Positions 5,413 through 7,284 of a stretch of DNA of 7,284 nucleotides are shown here, piece after piece; the stretch's first letter is position 1; every line of letters starts with the position of its first letter. A program made the translations under genes and the position numbers. Under the pieces are notes generated by a model that saw nothing but the letters and a program-made list of their open reading frames with translations, made no database searches and was not told the DNA's origin. Source of the DNA: Lysobacterales bacterium CG_4_10_14_3_um_filter_64_11 (GTDB lineage Bacteria; Pseudomonadota; Gammaproteobacteria; Xanthomonadales; Xanthomonadaceae); contig PFJA01000070.1 in NCBI GenBank assembly GCA_002782905.1, positions 1 through 7,284 of the forward strand, read 5' to 3'.

Positions 5413-5618
5413 GCCGCTATCGGAATCGAGATGCTGATATCGAGTGGGCGAACTTCGCCATGCTCAAGCTGCTCTGCCAGAGCCCGAAGCGCCAGAGCCT
5501 CGGCCTTGCCCATCGCTTCCTCAGCGATCGTTCCATACGCGAGTGCGCCGGGCAACTCCAGGATTTCAGCCAGCCAGCGGCCATCGTCTTCGCGTTCACA
5601 TTCGATATTGAATTTCAT
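5409..5618 (-). CDS. hicB: HicB-family antitoxin (short form)
   Basis: This encodes a 69-residue HicB antitoxin that should bind and neutralise the adjacent HicA. It has the degenerate RNase-H-like HicB fold: F-N-I-E-C-E-R-E-D-D-G-R-W-L-A-E, then LPGALAYG (about 22-29), then an Ala-rich helix with EEAMGKAEALALRALAEQLEHGE. The C-terminal helix-turn-helix or ribbon-helix-helix domain of longer HicB proteins (about 110-140 residues) is absent, so whether it represses its own promoter is unclear. ATG at 5618 is chosen because AGAGG (complement of 5625-5629) lies six bases before it; GTG at 5621 would leave only three. Antitoxin precedes toxin, the reverse of the classical hicAB order, with a GTGA overlap. 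Confidence 0.85.
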   Translation of the reverse strand: MKFNIECEREDDGRWLAEILELPGALAYGTIAEEAMGKAEALALRALAEQLEHGEVRPLDISISIPIAA

Positions 5619-5642
5619 CACACGCCTCTGACGCTTTGGCCG

Positions 5643-5672
5643 ATTCTAACGTGGCTCCGTTTTCGCGACCAA
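5643..5672 (-). promoter_or_regulatory. Candidate sigma-70 promoter for hicBA
   Basis: On the minus strand, TAGAAT (complement of 5643-5648) matches the -10 consensus at five of six bases. TTGGTC (complement of 5667-5672) has the TTG core of a -35 box, with an 18-base spacer. Transcription would start near 5636, giving a leader of about 18 bases before the hicB ATG that includes AGAGG. I see no clear inverted-repeat operator around it. Confidence 0.45.
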
Positions 5673-5696
5673 CACTCAGGACGCTCTGAACAAGCT

Positions 5697-5782
5697 GTCA
5701 TTGCGAGCAGCGAAGCGACGTGGCAATCCAGGAATGATCGTACTATCAAAGCACTGGATTGCTTCGCTGCGCTCGCAAAGAC
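5697..5782. repeat. Long imperfect palindromic repeat (dispersed-repeat type)
   Basis: The left arm (5697-5731, beginning GTCATTGCGAGCAGCGAAGC and ending GCAATCCAG) is an imperfect reverse complement of the right arm (5754-5782, beginning CTGGATTGCTTCGC and ending CGCAAAGAC), with a 22-base spacer. The arms differ by a two-base and a six-base indel and one substitution. The sequence belongs to a widespread bacterial repeat recognisable by its mistranslations, such as SLRAQRSNP and LDCFAALAKT, both readable here. It lacks the GTAG head of the REP elements at 2275-2474, so it is a separate family. It could form a cruciform or a large RNA hairpin; function unknown. Confidence 0.8.
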
Positions 5783-5841
5783 GGCGGATGGTGCATGTTC
5801 AGAGGTTGCCGCACTAACGTGTGCGCACAACCACGCGCCGC

Positions 5842-5870
5842 TTTCCGTATGCCGCGCAGTCCCGGATAAT
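5842..5870 (+). promoter_or_regulatory. Candidate promoter for mgtE
   Basis: GATAAT (5865-5870) matches the -10 consensus at five of six bases. A weak -35-like TTTCCG lies at 5842-5847 with a 17-base spacer. Transcription from about 5877 would give a leader of about 50 bases. GCGAGC (5871-5876) and GCTCGC (5886-5891) form a 6-bp inverted repeat at the start of that leader, followed by TTT. The leader is too short for an M-box Mg2+ riboswitch. Confidence 0.4.
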
Positions 5871-5926
5871 GCGAGCGCGGTTGTTGCTCGCTTTGAGCGG
5901 CATCGTTCACCTTTCGGGAGCCGGGC

Positions 5927-7284
5927 ATGGCAGAAGCCATCCGCCACGACAAGACCACACGCCAGCTCACGTTGCTGTCGCAAGCGCTGGATTCCGGTCG
6001 CCTCGGCCCGGTGCGGCGCCTGGTCAATACCCTGTCGCCAGCGGAAATCGGCAATCTGCTCGAATCGCTGCCACCGGCGCGGCGCGCGGTGGTGTGGGGC
6101 TTGGTCGATGCCGAAGACGATGGCGAGGTGCTGCTGCACGTCGGCGAGGAAGTGCGCGAAAGCCTGCTCGCCGACATGGACCCCGACGAAATCATCGCGG
6201 CGGTCGAAGACCTCGATATCGACGACCTCGCCGATCTGGTCGAGGACCTGCCTGACACGGTCATCGCGGAAGTGCTCAAGTCGATGGATCGCGAGAACCG
6301 CGAACGACTTGAACAGGCGTTGTCGTACCCCGAGGATACCGCCGGGCGCTTGATGAACCCGGACGTGATCACGGTGCGCGCCGATGTCACCCTCGACGTG
6401 GTGCTGCGCTACCTGCGCCTGCGCGGTGAAATGCCCGAGCACACCGATCACCTGTTCGTGGTCAGCCGCCGCCATCAATACATCGGTCGACTCGCGGTAT
6501 CCGCACTGCTCACCCACGATCCGGGCACGCCGATCAACGAACTGATCGATGACGAGCAACCGGGAATCGCGGCCGACACCTCGGCCAATGCCGTCGCCAA
6601 CCAGTTTTCCGATCACGACTGGGTCAGTGCGCCGGTGGTGGATGCCAACAACATCCTGCTTGGCCGCATCACCATCGATGACGTGGTCGACATCATCCGC
6701 GAGCAGGCCGAGCACCAGACCCTCGGCGCGGCCGGCCTGGACGAGGACGAGGACATGTTCAGCCCGGTGCGGCGCGCGGTGAAACGCCGCGCGCTGTGGC
6801 TGGGTATCAACCTGGTCACCGCGTTCCTCGCCGCCGCGGTGATCGGTCGATTCGAGTCCACATTGCAACAGGTGGTTGCGCTGGCGGTGTTGATGCCGAT
6901 CGTCGCCGGCATGGGCGGTAACGCCGGTACCCAAGTGCTCACACTGATGGTGCGCGGCCTCGCGCTGGGCCAGATCGGCAGCACCAACCTGCGCGCGTTG
7001 TTGACCAAGGAATTGCTGGTCGCGTTGTTCAACGGCCTGCTCTGGGGCACGGTCACCGGTATCGCCGCCGCAATCTGGTTTCAGGGCATCGCCATCGGCC
7101 TGGTCATTTTTGCGGCGCTGGTCATCAACCTGGTCGCCGCTGCCGGCGCCGGCGTGCTGGTGCCGCTCACCCTCAAGCGCATGGGCATCGACCCGGCCCT
7201 GGCCGGCACCGTGGTGCTGACCACAGTCACCGATGTGATCGGCTTTCTCGCGTTTCTCGGGCTGGGGACGTTGTTGTTGCTGGG
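5927..7284 (+). CDS. mgtE: MgtE magnesium channel (3' end cut by window)
   Basis: MgtE is a homodimeric, Mg2+-gated Mg2+ channel of the inner membrane. The 452 codons present run from ATG 5927 (GGGAG at 5916-5920, six bases upstream) to the window edge with no stop. Family members are about 450-455 residues, so only a few codons are missing. Domains in order: a helical N domain rich in Asp/Glu (about 1-133, with LPPARRAVVWGL and DMDPDEI), the YPEDTAGRLM linker (134-143), tandem CBS domains (about 144-200 and 205-263), an acidic plug-helix region (LDEDED, 271-276), then five membrane helices from about 288. The channel signature is present: MPIVAGMGGNAGTQ (323-336), and D436 in TTVTDVIGF, the likely equivalent of the selectivity-filter Asp of Thermus MgtE. 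The gene is divergent from hicBA and appears independently transcribed. Confidence 0.95.
   Translation, partial: MAEAIRHDKTTRQLTLLSQALDSGRLGPVRRLVNTLSPAEIGNLLESLPPARRAVVWGLVDAEDDGEVLLHVGEEVRESLLADMDPDEIIAAVEDLDIDDLADLVEDLPDTVIAEVLKSMDRENRERLEQALSYPEDTAGRLMNPDVITVRADVTLDVVLRYLRLRGEMPEHTDHLFVVSRRHQYIGRLAVSALLTHDPGTPINELIDDEQPGIAADTSANAVANQFSDHDWVSAPVVDANNILLGRITIDDVVDIIREQAEHQTLGAAGLDEDEDMFSPVRRAVKRRALWLGINLVTAFLAAAVIGRFESTLQQVVALAVLMPIVAGMGGNAGTQVLTLMVRGLALGQIGSTNLRALLTKELLVALFNGLLWGTVTGIAAAIWFQGIAIGLVIFAALVINLVAAAGAGVLVPLTLKRMGIDPALAGTVVLTTVTDVIGFLAFLGLGTLLLL

Larger units (their letters stand above)
5619..5926. other. Divergent hicBA/mgtE intergenic region
   Basis: This 308-base stretch has no gene I can support. 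From hicB towards mgtE it holds the hicB ribosome binding site, a candidate hicBA promoter, an 86-bp palindromic repeat (5697-5782), about 60 bases with nothing evident, a candidate mgtE promoter and the mgtE ribosome binding site. Long open frames crossing it are shadows of mgtE. Confidence 0.7.

Noticed and set aside
5871..5926. Mg2+ riboswitch (M-box) upstream of mgtE
   Set aside because: The likely leader is about 50 bases, far shorter than an M-box, and no matching core structure is seen.
5367..6353. Plus-strand open frame of 328 codons across hicB, the palindromic repeat and the start of mgtE
   Set aside because: It crosses unrelated elements in other frames, including a minus-strand gene and a repeat, and reads as Arg/Ser/Cys-rich nonsense inside mgtE.
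5618..6934. Minus-strand open frame of 438 codons antisense to mgtE
   Set aside because: It begins inside the MgtE coding region, ends in the repeat and intergenic DNA, and has no domain-like pattern.

Overview
The window looks like chromosomal DNA from a high-GC gammaproteobacterium, most likely of the Xanthomonadales/Lysobacterales (Xanthomonas, Lysobacter or Rhodanobacter relatives). This rests on strong G/C preference at third codon positions, an OleD-type reductase that closely resembles the Xanthomonas protein from memory, a ubiJ-ubiB pair, and REP elements with a GTAG head. No database search was possible. All assignments come from motifs, lengths and context.

Layout. Positions 1-401 hold no gene I can support: two perfect inverted repeats near the start, a stretch that reads like dispersed repeat DNA, and a 15-base fragment of a palindromic repeat found complete further on. 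Then, on the + strand, come a family 2 (WaaE/KdtX-like) glycosyltransferase (402-1208) and an OleD-like NAD(P)-dependent reductase (1228-2217). Positions 2218-2510 are a mosaic of three REP palindromes in alternating orientation, interspersed with 23-bp direct repeats. A second + strand block follows: ubiJ (2511-3152), a previously unlisted 52-codon ORF (3149-3307), ubiB (3304-4956) and a 64-residue hydrophobic protein (4958-5152). A hicB-hicA toxin-antitoxin pair lies on the - strand (5618 down to 5200). Positions 5619-5926 hold a probable hicBA promoter, a large imperfect palindrome and a probable mgtE promoter. The Mg2+ channel gene mgtE (5927 to the window end) lacks only its last few codons.

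How the genes work together. UbiJ and UbiB are accessory factors of aerobic ubiquinone synthesis: UbiJ is a lipid-binding scaffold and UbiB an atypical membrane kinase/ATPase. The 64-residue membrane protein starts one base after the ubiB stop and may work with it. The glycosyltransferase and OleD-like gene are probably co-transcribed but belong to different pathways (LPS core assembly and long-chain olefin synthesis). HicBA is a self-contained accessory module placed between housekeeping genes.

Most unusual observations: the 52-codon ORF shares GTGA overlaps with ubiJ at one end and ubiB at the other, has a strong ribosome binding site, and leads into a hairpin that masks the ubiB ribosome binding site. 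A smaller version of the same design, an 8-codon ORF with ATGA overlaps at both ends, links the glycosyltransferase to the oleD-like gene.
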